From contig BROE01000015.1 of the NCBI GenBank assembly GCA_036571765.1, positions 516,224 to 580,223 on the forward strand: DNA of 64,000 nt, read 5' to 3'. The notes below the pieces were generated by a model, which saw only the letters and a list, made by a program, of their open reading frames with translations, was not told where the DNA came from and made no database searches. The translations under genes and the position numbers were made by a program. Below, in pieces: positions 22,640-33,703 of the stretch. The stretch is from Plecoglossus altivelis (taxonomy: Eukaryota; Chordata; Actinopteri; Osmeriformes; Plecoglossidae). Every line of letters starts with the position of its first letter. Within the stretch, counting starts at the first letter, position 1.

Positions 22640-23720
22640 CATTAAAGAACATCCACCATACGTTACTGAATGGACCAAGTTACGACCCAACTCCTTGTTT
22701 ATTTGCTCTGCTGCCAATTTTGATTGCTTGCACCGGACACACGGTTTTAAATTAAAAATCCTTTGTTAATTTAGTTGAAGCAAATTTCACAAATTTTTAC
22801 CGTACTGGTCTAGGGGCTGCTATTGACTCCCAAGGAAAACACAAACATTACCATCAAATATGGCTGCAATCAGTTAGCCAAGCAGGTCAAATGTCCAAGA
22901 AAACATTATAGACATCCTCAGAAGAGGGTTCAGTGTGCACGCTGGAAGTTTGGTGTGAATACATCAAACATTTGCTGAGATACGACCAAAATTCCTGTTT
23001 GGCGGCTCGGCGGACAAATTTGATTGGTTGTACTGGCCAAAACGTTCAGAAAATAAAGGATCTATGTGAGGCATTTTGTGAAGCTTGGTCCGAAGATATT
23101 TATATTTTCTACCAAATTTGGTAAAGATTTCACTAAATTTGGAGGACACACAGTCTGCTATCACACGCTATTGTGTCACACAAGGGACCTCCCAAGATAT
23201 CTGGAATCAATTAATCAAGCAAAATGATTAACTTTTATTGGCCAAAAGACATTCTTTTGCTGGCTGCGGCCATTCCCAGAGGTCGCATGACACCAAATTT
23301 TGGACATCCTTAGAAGAGGGTTCTGAGTAGAGATACCGAAGATTAGGTGTTGGTTTCTCAAAGAGATATATTGCTGAGATATAATCCAACTTCCTGTATG
23401 GTTGCTTTGTTGCTGATTTAGACCCAAAAATAGTTGATAGCCCAAATATTTGCTGTGAAATGACCCACCTTTCTGTTTGGTTACTTTGTTGCCAATTTGG
23501 GTTGGCTATATCGGTCAAATGATTTTGAATATAAAAAAACCCCATCAATTAATTGACTGAGGGTTGCTCTGACATACAAACGATGTATGCCAAGATTTCT
23601 CAACTTTTTATCATACGGTGCTGGGGGCTGCCATAGACTTCACTCACAAGATTAATTAATAATAATAATAAGAAAATGTATAAACATTTAGGAAGCTTTG
23701 CAGCTTCACCGCCTGGTAAC
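22640..23720. repeat. Repeat family T, copy 1, made of diverged internal units
   Basis: Variants of one phrase, roughly ACGACCAAACTTCCTGTTTG then GTTGCTTTGTTGCCAATTTT, recur near 22680, 22980, 23380 and 23462. A second phrase (CATCCTTAGAAGAGGGTTC) recurs near 22913 and 23308, and a third (GGGGCTGCYATWGACT) near 22814 and 23625. This fits an array of about 300-400 bp units that have diverged and partly been deleted. The right edge has a GCAGCTTCACCGCCTGG motif also found at the end of the second copy (near 30600). Confidence 0.75.
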
Positions 23721-25397
23721 CAATAATAATAACTACAGAGGGTACAACTTCTGGGGAAATTGTGGGGGTTATTGTGTCAGTTACAGATGGATATATTTAC
23801 AGGCTGTGAAAATTGACACCCATGTACTGAACTAGACTATTTTATTTACAGTAATATAGTCCTACAGCATGCAAGGATTCAGTAACGTATCACAGAATCT
23901 TGAGTTAAAATCCATTACAGTCACAGTAGGTAATGTCACAGTTAATGTGACATAACTTACTGTACTAGTAAGTTTTAAGTTAATTTAAAGTATGATGTGC
24001 TTGTCAATCAGTGTTTAATAAGTATTTAGCTGCTCAGCTCCATGACGCCGTAAGTAATGTGTTTGGCTGATTAAACTTCAGTGGATTGAACCAGTGGATG
24101 TTTTAAAGACAAAAAGTGGTAACATTTGTTACCACTTTGTTATAAATGATTGTTATAAATGATTGTTATAAATTTTAAGGGATATTATCAGGGTAGTTTT
24201 TTCCTTTTTAAATAGTGCATTAAGAAAAGTATCTTATTGAAAGTGTGGAAAATCTACACAATTCCGTTTACACGTAGGGTGCAATGTATTGTTCTACAAC
24301 GTAGAGTATATAATGATGTCATTAGCTTGTGGTTACAAGAAAGTATGCATGTGCCACGTAATAAAATGGTAAAAAAGTCAAAAAAGTAATGTTATGTGAC
24401 CATCCTTGTCATCTGGCTCATAGAAACAACTAAATGGGACCGTATCATGGTTCGCAGATGAGCAGTACTGAGTCTACAAATGTTGTTCAGATTCATGAGG
24501 ATGTAGATGATTGGTTTGCTTCGAAGAACGCCATCTTAATAACTGTGACAAGTGTTCTTTTTTAAAGGCTTCTCACAGATCAATGGCAACAACCAAAAAT
24601 AGAAACTGGTACACCTACCAGAGAAACCCTAATAATAGTAAGGGTGAGGTCCCAAATGGTCAAGGATGAACTGCAGCAGTTCAGTATTAAGACTAACTTT
24701 TCTGATGTAGCTCTGATGTAGGTGTACAATACTGCTGTCAGATTTGGCAAGATGGCTAGTTTGGATGTTTTCTGTCTATATACGTTTAGTCAGCTAGATA
24801 ATCATATTGTAACGTTATAACCCTTGGGTAACCAGCAGTGCAATCATTCAATCAGATCACTTCTGAACAACTGGCCCCAGGACGCTACTTTCTTGACTTT
24901 TCTTTTATATATATATGTGTATATATATATATATGTGGGTTATCATACAGTTGTTGGATATAAATGCTGTTTAATTTAATAATGGCAGTTAGCACCACAA
25001 TTATGGCATAATAACTGTAAGGAAGTAATAGTAAAGCAACACATCGTCACTATAATAGTCACATATATAACTAATTCAGCTTAGCTTTCTTTGCGGAGCA
25101 GGAACAACAAGGGGCCAGATACTTATGTTTACGGTTTCTTTAATCCAATACAATAGGCTACTAATGAAGTCATACTAAAAACACGAAGCAAAATTAACAA
25201 CGTAAGTGTGGTGAGCCTTGGTCATATGATGGAATATATGTTCCATCTAGAATAGGCTTATATTACTAAAAACCAAGAGAAATAAATACTATACAGTCAT
25301 TGGATTTATTTTTGTGAATTTGACATCATGTATCTGATTCTTTATTGGTTGTTTACCCCATTCTGAAAGTTTTCTGACTCTACTTCAATGCCTTACT
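23721..25397. other. Intron
   Basis: No gene or transposon recognised. A three-fold direct repeat of about 13 bp (AAATGATTGTTAT) lies at 24143-24172, and an (AT)n tract at 24906-24936. Confidence 0.5.
24906..24936. repeat. (AT)n microsatellite
   Basis: Alternating T and A with one GTGT interruption. Confidence 0.95.
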
Positions 25398-25587
25398 TCA
25401 CTAGCCTGGCATTGCCGTCCTACATACTTCCCCTCATTTTCGATTTAGCTCCTGTACTAGGTCTGGAGCTCATGTACCCACTTAGGTTTTCTCCACTCAA
25501 GATATCTGAAGGTCCAATCAACGAACAGAGGGAGTGGCAGATAACGATAACGTTGATGTAGCCCACTAGTTTGAGTTGTAGTTCTGT

Positions 25588-25930
25588 AATGGCAGCGGAA
25601 AAGATGCAGGCTAAGCCATTCGTTCCATCGTGGCAACGCTACCGAATATCCAGAAGTTAAAGCTGGAAAAAGAACAGTCTGTACAGAGTTTTGTTGGTGG
25701 CTATAATATTGTGGCCCTCCTCCCCATGAGGTTCGAAAAATGTTTGATTTTCTAGCTCGCCTCGTCAGTCGTGAAGAAGTTAGCTAAGGCAAACTCTAAC
25801 AATACTCAGCCAATAATTGTATTTGCCTCTTTTTGCACTAGTTGAACAGTTATACATGATTGCTAACCTTCCTGTGTTTAGATTGGACCTTTCGAAGGAA
25901 ATTCCATTCATCATAAGTGATGTTTTTGGG
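25588..25930 (+). pseudogene. RecQ-type helicase fragment in repeat R copy C
   Basis: Corresponds to 37-380 of copy A. Residues KLEKEQSVQSFVGG and VALLPMRFEKCLIF are readable, but a frameshift near 25615, a stop after CLIF and another near 25840 break it. The Walker A-like loop is altered differently from copies A and B. Confidence 0.55.
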
Positions 25931-26512
25931 GATATAGGTGTGGATCTGCAATATGACTCAAGGGGATAGTTTATCCAGAATTATATTGCAATAACTACTT
26001 TGACGATGATAATGATACCAGTGAATTTAGTGATTTAGGTCTCATGCAGGGACATGGTTAGTGTGTACATATTGTTGTAAATGTGTCGTAATTTGTTATT
26101 TTCTACAAAACTGTAGATGTCCTTACTAGTAGAAAACAATCGCATACTTGAAAGACTCTATTTAAGGTATAAAAGAAGCGATAAGACATTCTTTGAAAAG
26201 GTGCTTGGTGTACCTCTGCAAAAGAAGTAAGAATATTCATTACTCATTCTTTAGCATTAAATGCAAGGATAATTATTGTATATACGTTTTTTGTTATCAT
26301 TATTATTATTATTGTCTTGTACATAATATGATTAACAATTTAAACAACATTTACACCAACATTCCAAGTACGCGTTTTATGATAGCGCTTCAAAGCTTGA
26401 CCATCACAAACCAGGCATGTAACTGATTCAATTTCAATAGCCGGAATGCATCTATTGCTATAGTTGCTCATAATTTAGCTTGGCCAGAATATTTCTGTAA
26501 AAGTTTGAGAAT

Positions 26513-26812
26513 TTATGTAAGACCCATGGATTGTATCGAAGGTGTGGGGTGCCTGTCTGTCTTGTCGGTGGAATGGTTCCCTGTCTCCATTATCTCCTCA
26601 TTCTTCCACATCTGAAAAATATCTGTATCACACAGTTGTGTGGTAGTCACTGCACTGCATGGGTGGCAGACCCAAAGCAACCAAAGCTGCATTTTGTGAA
26701 TGATTAGACCCAGCTTCGACAGTTGACTGTATACATTATCACTAGCGGCAGTGTCAAATATAGATGTACAATTTACAATAGTTTCTTTACTACTTAAATT
26801 TGACATCTTCAA
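26513..26812 (-). pseudogene. Conserved minus-strand reading frame of repeat R, copy C
   Basis: The longest surviving version (99 codons), containing NVYSQLSKLGLIIHKMQLWL, then HPCSAVTTTQLCDTDIFQMW. The first part matches copy A at 2437-2652. Family unknown; it may be a second transposon protein or an untranslated region with a chance frame. Confidence 0.4.
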
Positions 26813-27026
26813 ACACTCCTCAGCTCATTCCAACTTGTTGTTTACAGCCTAATTGGCTACATACTGGCATAAGACGTTTGTCACGACCAAACATTGGCGA
26901 TTGGTTATGGCAGATCCAGAGTGGCTCTGGACAGATACAATAGTTTAAAACATTAAATGAGTACCCGCCTCAACCGAAACAACGTTTGTCATTCCACAGA
27001 GCTTGATAACGACCCTTTATTAGAAT

Positions 27027-27110
27027 CAAGTGTGCTGGAGCAAGGAAACATCGAAAACCTTCAAGACAGCGGCCCTCGAGGACCGGAGTTTTACACCCCT
27101 GGTCTAAATA
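27027..27110. repeat. Short dispersed fish repeat tail
   Basis: CTGGAGCAAGGAAACATC, then GCCCTCGAGGACCGGAGTTT and ACACCCCTG form a block I recognise as frequent in fish interspersed repeats. The parent element is not assigned. Confidence 0.5.
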
Positions 27111-27347
27111 CTTATGATCATGTGATATTTCAGTTTTCCTTTGTAAATAAATTTACAAAAAATCTACATATCTGTTTTTGTCTGTTAAAATAGGATGCTG
27201 AGTGTACATTAATGAGAAATAAAATGAACTTTTTTATTTTAGCAAATGGCTGCAATGAAACAAAGAATTAAAAGTTTTAAGTGAACAAGTACAAAGTCTC
27301 GAAAGGGACCTGGAGAAAAATATTTTATATGGTGCTCATAAGATAAT

Positions 27348-27365
27348 TTCTCGTGCGCACGAGAA
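27348..27365. repeat. Perfect 18-bp palindrome
   Basis: TTCTCGTGCGCACGAGAA equals its own reverse complement. Confidence 0.97.
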
Positions 27366-27488
27366 GCCATCTTGTTGAAACAAACAATGCTTTGTTGTAA
27401 AATGTAGCCTCTAGCTATTACATAAACTCCAAATATACTGTGCGTTGAGGCTTATTTCCAGCGTGTTCTTTTTCAAAGGAACGGGAGA

Positions 27489-27500
27489 CACGTGACGTCA
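27489..27500. promoter_or_regulatory. Overlapping E-box and cAMP response element
   Basis: CACGTG (27489-27494) overlaps the consensus CRE TGACGTCA (27493-27500). The match is exact; function is inferred only. Confidence 0.35.
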
Positions 27501-28393
27501 AGTCTAAGTATGATTGAATAAGAAGCAGTTGAAAAAGGTTACAGAGCTCTAGGTCCGACTAATCTTACCCTAACCGACAGCAAATGCAGGTTGGTCCAAC
27601 TGACTGTCCATCCCTGACCCAGCATTTTTCTAGCACACAGTTACATATGCATAGGCGTTTAAATGTACAGTGCATTATTCATTTCAACATCAGTTTAAAT
27701 GTGTTCACACATAAAATACTGTATAATATACTAACTCCTCTTGGATTATAATATTAAGATAGGTGTACATAATATAAATCAGACAACTTTAGTCTTTGTG
27801 CATAAATATATGTGTCTCCCTATAGGCCTACTATTTGTTTTTCTAGTCAGCAAGACAAAAATGTCATGGTAAACTATTCAGTGTCATTAATTTCATAAAT
27901 AAATGTGCACCTGGAACGGGGATGAATGCAACCATAGCATGAAAGGTCATATACACATGTATTTAAGATTCGTTTTGACATGAAAAAGTATTATGCTGAA
28001 ACTTCACAACCACCAAAGTGTGCGTAGGGAAAGAATATGTGGGCTGTACCCCATGTATGGTCAGAGGGGACAGTGCCGCTACTCCTACCACATACTGTGC
28101 GTAGGGCTCCAACAGCTGAGGGGGCACCAAAAATAGCAAAAAGTCACCTTATAATTATAATGCTATAATATAATTATAACAATAATGATTGTTTCAGTAT
28201 AGAAATATTAGGGCACTTTTTCTCGGTGTACGGAGGCATCAGAATGGGCACAGTTCAAACATTTAATTGCCTAACAAATGAAATGCAAAGGAATGCAGAC
28301 ATCTGGCCAAAGGTGCTGCTCAGTCAATGCAATTTAGATGATTAAATCTGTTCACATTTGATAAGTACTGTATTGGTTCTTACAGCCGATATA

Positions 28394-28481
28394 TGGCCCA
28401 GTTTTCCAGACATGGATTAAGCCTAGTCCATGTTCTCTCACTTTTGGACCACAGATTTAATCCATATGAAACTGGTCCATT
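28394..28481. mobile_element. Short MITE, GGCCCAGTTTTCCAGACA family
   Basis: Left end TGGCCCAGTTTTCCAGACAT then GGATTAAG; the right end, inverted, reads ATGGACCAGTTTCATATGGA. The imperfect terminal inverted repeats and 88-bp size fit a small non-autonomous element. A half copy of the same terminus occurs near 48350-48390. Confidence 0.55.
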
Positions 28482-29149
28482 AATAGTGTGCACTCCTTGC
28501 TTGGGCTTAATCGATGTCACTCTTTACCTTGCTACACTAATTTACAACTACATTCAAAATGCTCTGACTAACACCAGTCTCTATCCTCTATAGGATACCA
28601 TTTCCAGCCAGGGAAAAAACACACCCTGTCAATTTTCATTTATTCTCAATAAATTCTAAATATTTTGTGCATTCCCCGTGCTGGATATTACTTGTATATT
28701 GCCATAGGTATTACCTGTGTTTAATTTCTGGAATAAGGGTGCTCTTCATACTGTCCAGCTGTCTTCAATCCTGTGTATTACTAACCTGATTTATTGTAAT
28801 GTGTGTTTGCTGTTGCGCCACAATGTATCCTTGCGTGTACCCATTACATTGACAAGAGTACCTGCCCTTAACATTTGTGCTCTCTACTGCCATCTAGTGG
28901 GCACCATGGCAATATTGAATGCATACCTTTTTTGAAATGTGAATATGACATAGCATATCAACTTAATTATTTTCTCAGTAAGTAACCAGTAGCTTACAAA
29001 ATAGTCTATAGCTGTTGATAATTTCACTGCCCATTTACTTTAGCCTATTTCTTAACCTGGGAACGGGTTTTCTTTCTTGTAATCATCATTATATGGTTTC
29101 CCCTTTGAAACAAATTAAATGGTAGCACCTAATTTTTTTCCGTGTACAT
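28482..29149. other. Intron, nothing recognised
   Basis: I see no gene or clear repeat here. Confidence 0.5.
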
Positions 29150-29292
29150 ACGTCTACGCACGTTCATTTTAACGTCTGTACATGTTCATCATATATGACA
29201 CAAATGTTCACAGACGTTTTGCCACAATCGGCTGGGACAAACGTTACAAATGGCTGTCAAATGTAACGTCTGTACACAAACGTTCATATCTA
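29150..29292. repeat. Cluster of ACGTCTGTACA / CGTTCA motifs
   Basis: ACGTCTRYRCA is followed by (A)CGTTCAT or TGTTCA near 29150, 29172 and 29268. An inverted version, GTTCACAGACGTT, lies near 29206. This gives repeated and mirrored short motifs in about 140 bp. Confidence 0.6.
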
Positions 29293-29621
29293 GATTTAGG
29301 CACTGTCGGCCTTTCGTAAGAAACACGTTTTTGTTATTGAAACCTGTTCAGCATGCAAACGTAGACATCTATGACATGATTGAGGTTCAGGCTGGACGAC
29401 TCGCTGGATTACTCCATCATTTATCATACACAGTACAATACCTGTTTTGGCATAATGGTTATGCTTGCAGCGACTCTGCGTGATAAAACGAGATGGCCGG
29501 TGATACTCTAGGGTCTCGGAAAATCCTGCATGAAGCAGTTTCCCTATTATCAATGTTTCTAATGTTTCATTAACATTTTTGAAATGTTCGAGACAGACAC
29601 TATGTGTGATTAATAAATGAC
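29293..29621. other. Intron, nothing recognised
   Basis: No supported feature; open frames on both strands here lack domain signals. Confidence 0.4.
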
Positions 29622-29697
29622 ACTACTAGTCAAAAGTTTGAACACATTGTCCCATGACTTTTTATGGGAAGGTGTATTCAAACATTTGACTGGTAGT
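29622..29697. mobile_element. 76-bp Tc1-derived MITE
   Basis: ACTACTAGTCAAAAGTTTGA at the left and, inverted, ACTACCAGTCAAATGTTTGA at the right, with little between. These are almost back-to-back terminal inverted repeats of a Tc1/mariner-type miniature element. Confidence 0.75.
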
Positions 29698-30039
29698 CTG
29701 TCTGTTTGTCTGATCTTAAAAGTACAGTCCTTAGCTTAATTGTGCTAAATAAAAAGATACAATGGTCATGCTGTGTCTGGTACATTCAACTTCACCATTC
29801 TCAAGAAGAACTAGACCGAATATTTGAATCAGCTGTGGCCAGACTAGCCACAGCATGGCTACTGGGCCAAGGGGTGGGGGCTAGGTCACAACCCATTGTT
29901 TGTGTGTTTGGCTGAGCTCGCATGCGTGTGGCAGGAGCATGTGAGAATGGGAGCACGCAGAAGCTGTAGAGGGAGAGAGAATTTTGGAAAAGCTTTTACT
30001 TTTTCCCAGATTTGTGTACAAAACACTGTCATGAGTCTT
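29698..30039. other. Intron spacer
   Basis: No feature recognised between the MITE and repeat T copy 2. Confidence 0.4.
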
Positions 30040-30620
30040 CATATGAAGTTATTGAGTCAGACTCTCGGTTTTTGATTGGTAGTTGTATAAATCATTCATT
30101 TAGCGTTGGTGATAACTTAGATGACATGTATTTCAATTATTTTTGGAAATGTCATCCTCATAACATACCAAGTTTGGTGTTGATATGTCAAAGACTTGAT
30201 AACATATGACCAAACTTCCTGTTTGGTTGCTTTGATGCCAATTTTGATTGTCATGCAACCTTGATGATTTCAGTGAATGTTGGTCTGATGATTATACATT
30301 CCAATTCTGGGGAAGATTCGACTAAAATTTTAAGAGGAGTATCGAAAAAACCTGTTTAATAAATTTATGTTATGCAGAAAAAATGATAAGGCGGCAATAA
30401 AGGTTCTGGAGGCTGTTTTGTTGTGAGCTATGTTATGCAGGTTGTGGAAATTGTTTACAGTTGGGGTACTCTGTACAAAAGTCTGATTTTTATCTTCTCA
30501 CGTCTTCTATATTGGGCATGTTATTTTAAAATGTTTTAAGAAAACATTTTAATAATAAAATTTTAATAATAAGAAAAAGTAAAAACACTTGAGCTGGCTG
30601 TGCAGCTTCGCTGCTTGGCC
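30040..30620. repeat. Repeat family T, copy 2
   Basis: Contains ACCAAACTTCCTGTTTGG then TTGCTTTGATGCCAATTTTG near 30210-30250 (one unit of family T), preceded by AGTTTGGTGTTGATATGTCA, and ends with GCAGCTTCGCTGCTTGGCC near 30600. Same order and same end motif as copy 1, but with one unit instead of about four. Confidence 0.7.
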
Positions 30621-31499
30621 ACAAAAAAGTACGTTGTGAGTGTGGATTTAAAGGAATCAATGGAGAGGGCAGATCTGATGGAGAGGGGATGCTATTCTAT
30701 AATTTAGGAAAGTAGACACTAATGTGAGTAGTCTGAACTCTTTGTTACATCCAGCCGTTTCCTCTGTCCTGACAAACAGTAATAAGCCTATGACTGATTT
30801 CGATTTGTGTTACGTGACAAATGTATCTCCATACCACAACCATAAATCATTTCGGTTGAAAGGTTTCTGAAAACAGTTACCAAAAGTAGCGTTTCTATTT
30901 GTCAGTTGTTATTGTGTTTGATACATTGAAAATATTTATGTAAAGTGTCTAAGATATCTTTTAAAAGTCTGTTATCATGACAGAGACTTAGTTTGCGGAC
31001 ATTGAGGTTAATACTATCGGGTGACAGGATCCGATAATTGTCTCCTGCGAATAGGTAAAGATATGTTTGACTGAGTATACTATGTGAAATCATAGGCATG
31101 AGATTCCTTGGCCATTTCAGGCGTGATTTCACAAATCGCAGAAGGACGATAACGATTTCTTCTTTCTCCTTTCAGCCAATTTGTTATATAGTAACTTTTG
31201 TTAATATTAAATTGAAGCTCAAGAAATCATACAATACACATCAAGTTTCAAGTAAATTTGAGGTCATACTTCATGAGAAGACATTTGTAGGTTTTTCCAA
31301 ATAATCACCTTACATGGTGGAATGTATGGTTCACCAATCACTATTTTGTTTACCATAAGAAACATGACACCTTTAACAATTTTGGATATACAGGGTTGAG
31401 ATGTCATCCCTTTAAAAATGGACAATTGGGGCGTAACCTTTAGGAACATCTATGGGCAGTGGGGGTTTTTGGTATTACTTGTGTCCTATAGTTTCAGTG
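30621..31499. other. Intron, nothing recognised
   Basis: No supported coding or repeat feature. Confidence 0.5.
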
Positions 31500-32350
31500 T
31501 ACCTCCCATCCATCCATCATCAGCCACTTATTGGGTTTTGGGTCGGAGGGTCATCAGCTCCTGCAGGGGGCCCTAAACTTCCCTATCCTGAGCTAAATTG
31601 ATCAGCTCTGACTGGGGGGCCTTGAGGCATTCCAAGGCCATTGTGGAGGTATCATCTCTTCACCTATTCCTGGGTCTTTCCTGCAGCCTCCTACCAAACT
31701 GACATGCCTGTAACACTGCCCTGGGGAGGTACCCAGGGTGCATCCTTACCAGGTGCCTAAACCACTTCAACTGTCTCCTTTCAATGGAAACAAGCAGCGG
31801 CTATACTCCGAGCTCCTCAAGGATGACTGAGCTCCCCACCCTGTCTTTAAGCAAGATGCCCCCCACCCTCCAGTGGAAACACATTTCGTCTGCTCGTAAT
31901 CGTAACCTTGTTCACTCGGTCATGAACCAACTCACATGACCATAGACCACAAAAATTGTCTGCTCAAGAGCTTTGCCTTACAACTCAGTTCTTATTTTAT
32001 GATAAAGATGAAATACAGAATGCAATGCTGCAGTGCTACAACTCCTCAGGCACTGTCCCAAAATTCCATGCAATATTGAAGAGGTGTGTTATCCACAACA
32101 CCCCATCCTCATCCAATGTTTTCAGCATTTCTGGTCAGATCTGGTCAGATCTCATCAATTCCTTAGGGCTTTGCCACTGTGACATTGTTTGACTATCTTA
32201 GTGACCTCCGACAGGGATTTTGAATCTGATCTCCCATCAGCCGCTGGCTCAACCTCCATCCTAAAGGGTGAGGTGGGATTTAGGATGTATTCTGTGTGTT
32301 CCTTCCTCAACTTAACAATCTCCTTAGTTGAGAGCATTCCATTGTTGCTG
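31500..32350 (-). mobile_element. Fish LINE 3' end and RT remnant, minus strand
   Basis: Starts with CATCCATCCATC, the (ATGG)n-type tail of a LINE read from the opposite strand, followed by GC-rich sequence similar to 56523-57000. The upper part (32155-32290) matches 17700-17800, for example GCTTTGCCACTGTG then TTGTTTGACTA. Heavily mutated. Confidence 0.65.
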
Positions 32351-33008
32351 TTCATACGACCTGTGGTGGTGGACTGTAAACCAGGAGCACCTTGGTGCAG
32401 ACCTAAACTCAAATTCAAACGAGTGTTCAAAACATACACCCTCCGATCCAACTACACAATTACAAAATCAACCATCGACCTTCCGCCTGGGGTGCTCTGG
32501 TACCACGTACACTTTTGGGAATCCTTATCTTCGAACATGATGTTTGTTAAGAGACAGTTGCATATCTTTCCAACTTAAGTGTAAGTCTCAAAGTCAATGC
32601 CAGTAGTTGTCATTTTGGTATGTATGGGTAAATCCATTGACACAAACCTTTATTGATCCTGATACCCTAGACCCTTATCGTAGAGGATTATACAACAGTT
32701 GGATATACACAATCTGAAAGTTATGACATGACCAACTATCCACAGAAACTTTAGTAGCTAAATTGTGTAGTTTGTCGAGTCAAATGATATTTTATGTTAT
32801 AGTGCCACTTGCTTAGGTAAAGGTGTGTGTGCATGTGTGCTCGTTGTTTTCTCAATTGTAGAATTGACACTTTATTGTCCCCAAGTCTTAGGGTTAGGTA
32901 AGTCCTTTCCACAGCTTGAATATGTCAGATAACAGTATATGTATACTCTGTCATACAGTTAAACACAAATCCTCCCTGTCACTTGTTCTGTCTGTTTCTC
33001 CCTTTCAG
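32351..33008. other. Intron up to the 33009 acceptor
   Basis: No separate feature recognised. A pyrimidine-rich tract (about 32970-33005) precedes the acceptor. Confidence 0.5.
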
Positions 33009-33192
33009 GCAGAATCCACTGTGACCATCACGTGCGCTAATGGCAAATGGAACAAGCAGGTGTCGTGTGAGCCAGTTGACTGTGGCCTACCAGACAAATA
33101 TCATGTCCATCCTGCTCACTTTACCTTTCCAGAGGGCACCACCTTTGGTAAAAAGAGTAAATTCCAATGTAAAGAGCCTGCTCAGCTCATAG
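33009..33192 (+). CDS. pappa: pappa exon: end of first SCR and most of second SCR
   Basis: 184 nt, starts in phase 0; acceptor TTTCAG, donor GTAAGA. It finishes the first SCR (TVTITCANGKWNKQVSC) and begins the second (EPVDCGLPDKYHVHPAHF). In the second module the residues that are cysteine in the neighbouring modules are Phe (codon 33126-33128) and Ser (codon 33156-33158), while FQC is kept. One SCR disulfide therefore appears to be missing. Ends with one base of a Gly codon. Confidence 0.95.
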
Positions 33193-33703
33193 GTAAGACA
33201 ATGGTTACACAAACTGTTTTGCATACAACAACATTCTCGAACAGTACAGATACACACACAATGAACTGAGGTCATGTAGGACTAGGCCCCTCTTTACATC
33301 CACAAACAGGATGACTAAATCATTTATAGACTAACTCATGAGGCACATTTTACCAGTGTTTACTAGATGCAACAATGCAAAAAGGTAGATGGCATAAGTT
33401 AACAAAAGATCATGGAAATTGCTACTTGAGGTTCAGTAAGGAGCAAGTCTCATTTGTAAATATTTAAGTATGCCCGATGAGGGTTTGGTTGCTGTGAAAA
33501 ATGCTCTTTAATGCTCTTTTTCCCAATTGACTTTCTTCCCCTTTCTATCTTACTGCCCCTCAATCTCTTTTGCCCTTCTTGTTAACCCTGTTTTCCACTT
33601 ATCTTTTCCCACTCATCATCCTTAACATCCTTAACACGTCCTATTTTTTCTTTATTTGTTTTACTTCCCCTTCCCCTCTCTCCCACTCTCTACAATCTCC
33701 TAG

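Larger units (their letters stand above)
25398..26992 (+). mobile_element. Repeat family R, copy C, right end missing
   Basis: The left end CTAGCCTGGCATTGCC matches copy B. Homology runs through the helicase fragment (about 25588-25900), the GGTATAAAAGAAGC block (26167) and the SQLSKLG-coding block (about 26700-26760), then stops near 26992 after AACGTTTGTCAT. The expected right inverted repeat is absent, so this copy is truncated. About 1.6 kb. Confidence 0.75.
27111..28393. other. Intron with a palindrome and a composite E-box/CRE site
   Basis: No coding feature. It includes an 18-bp perfect palindrome (27348-27365) within a short repeat-like block (27241-27390), and CACGTGACGTCA at 27489-27500. 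Confidence 0.45.

Noticed and set aside
22640..23720. CRISPR-like array
   Set aside because: The repeated phrases are hundreds of bases apart, diverged and unequal in spacing, and the genome is eukaryotic.
32189..32578. 129-codon plus-strand ORF
   Set aside because: Mostly antisense to a minus-strand LINE remnant; the remainder has no recognised motif.
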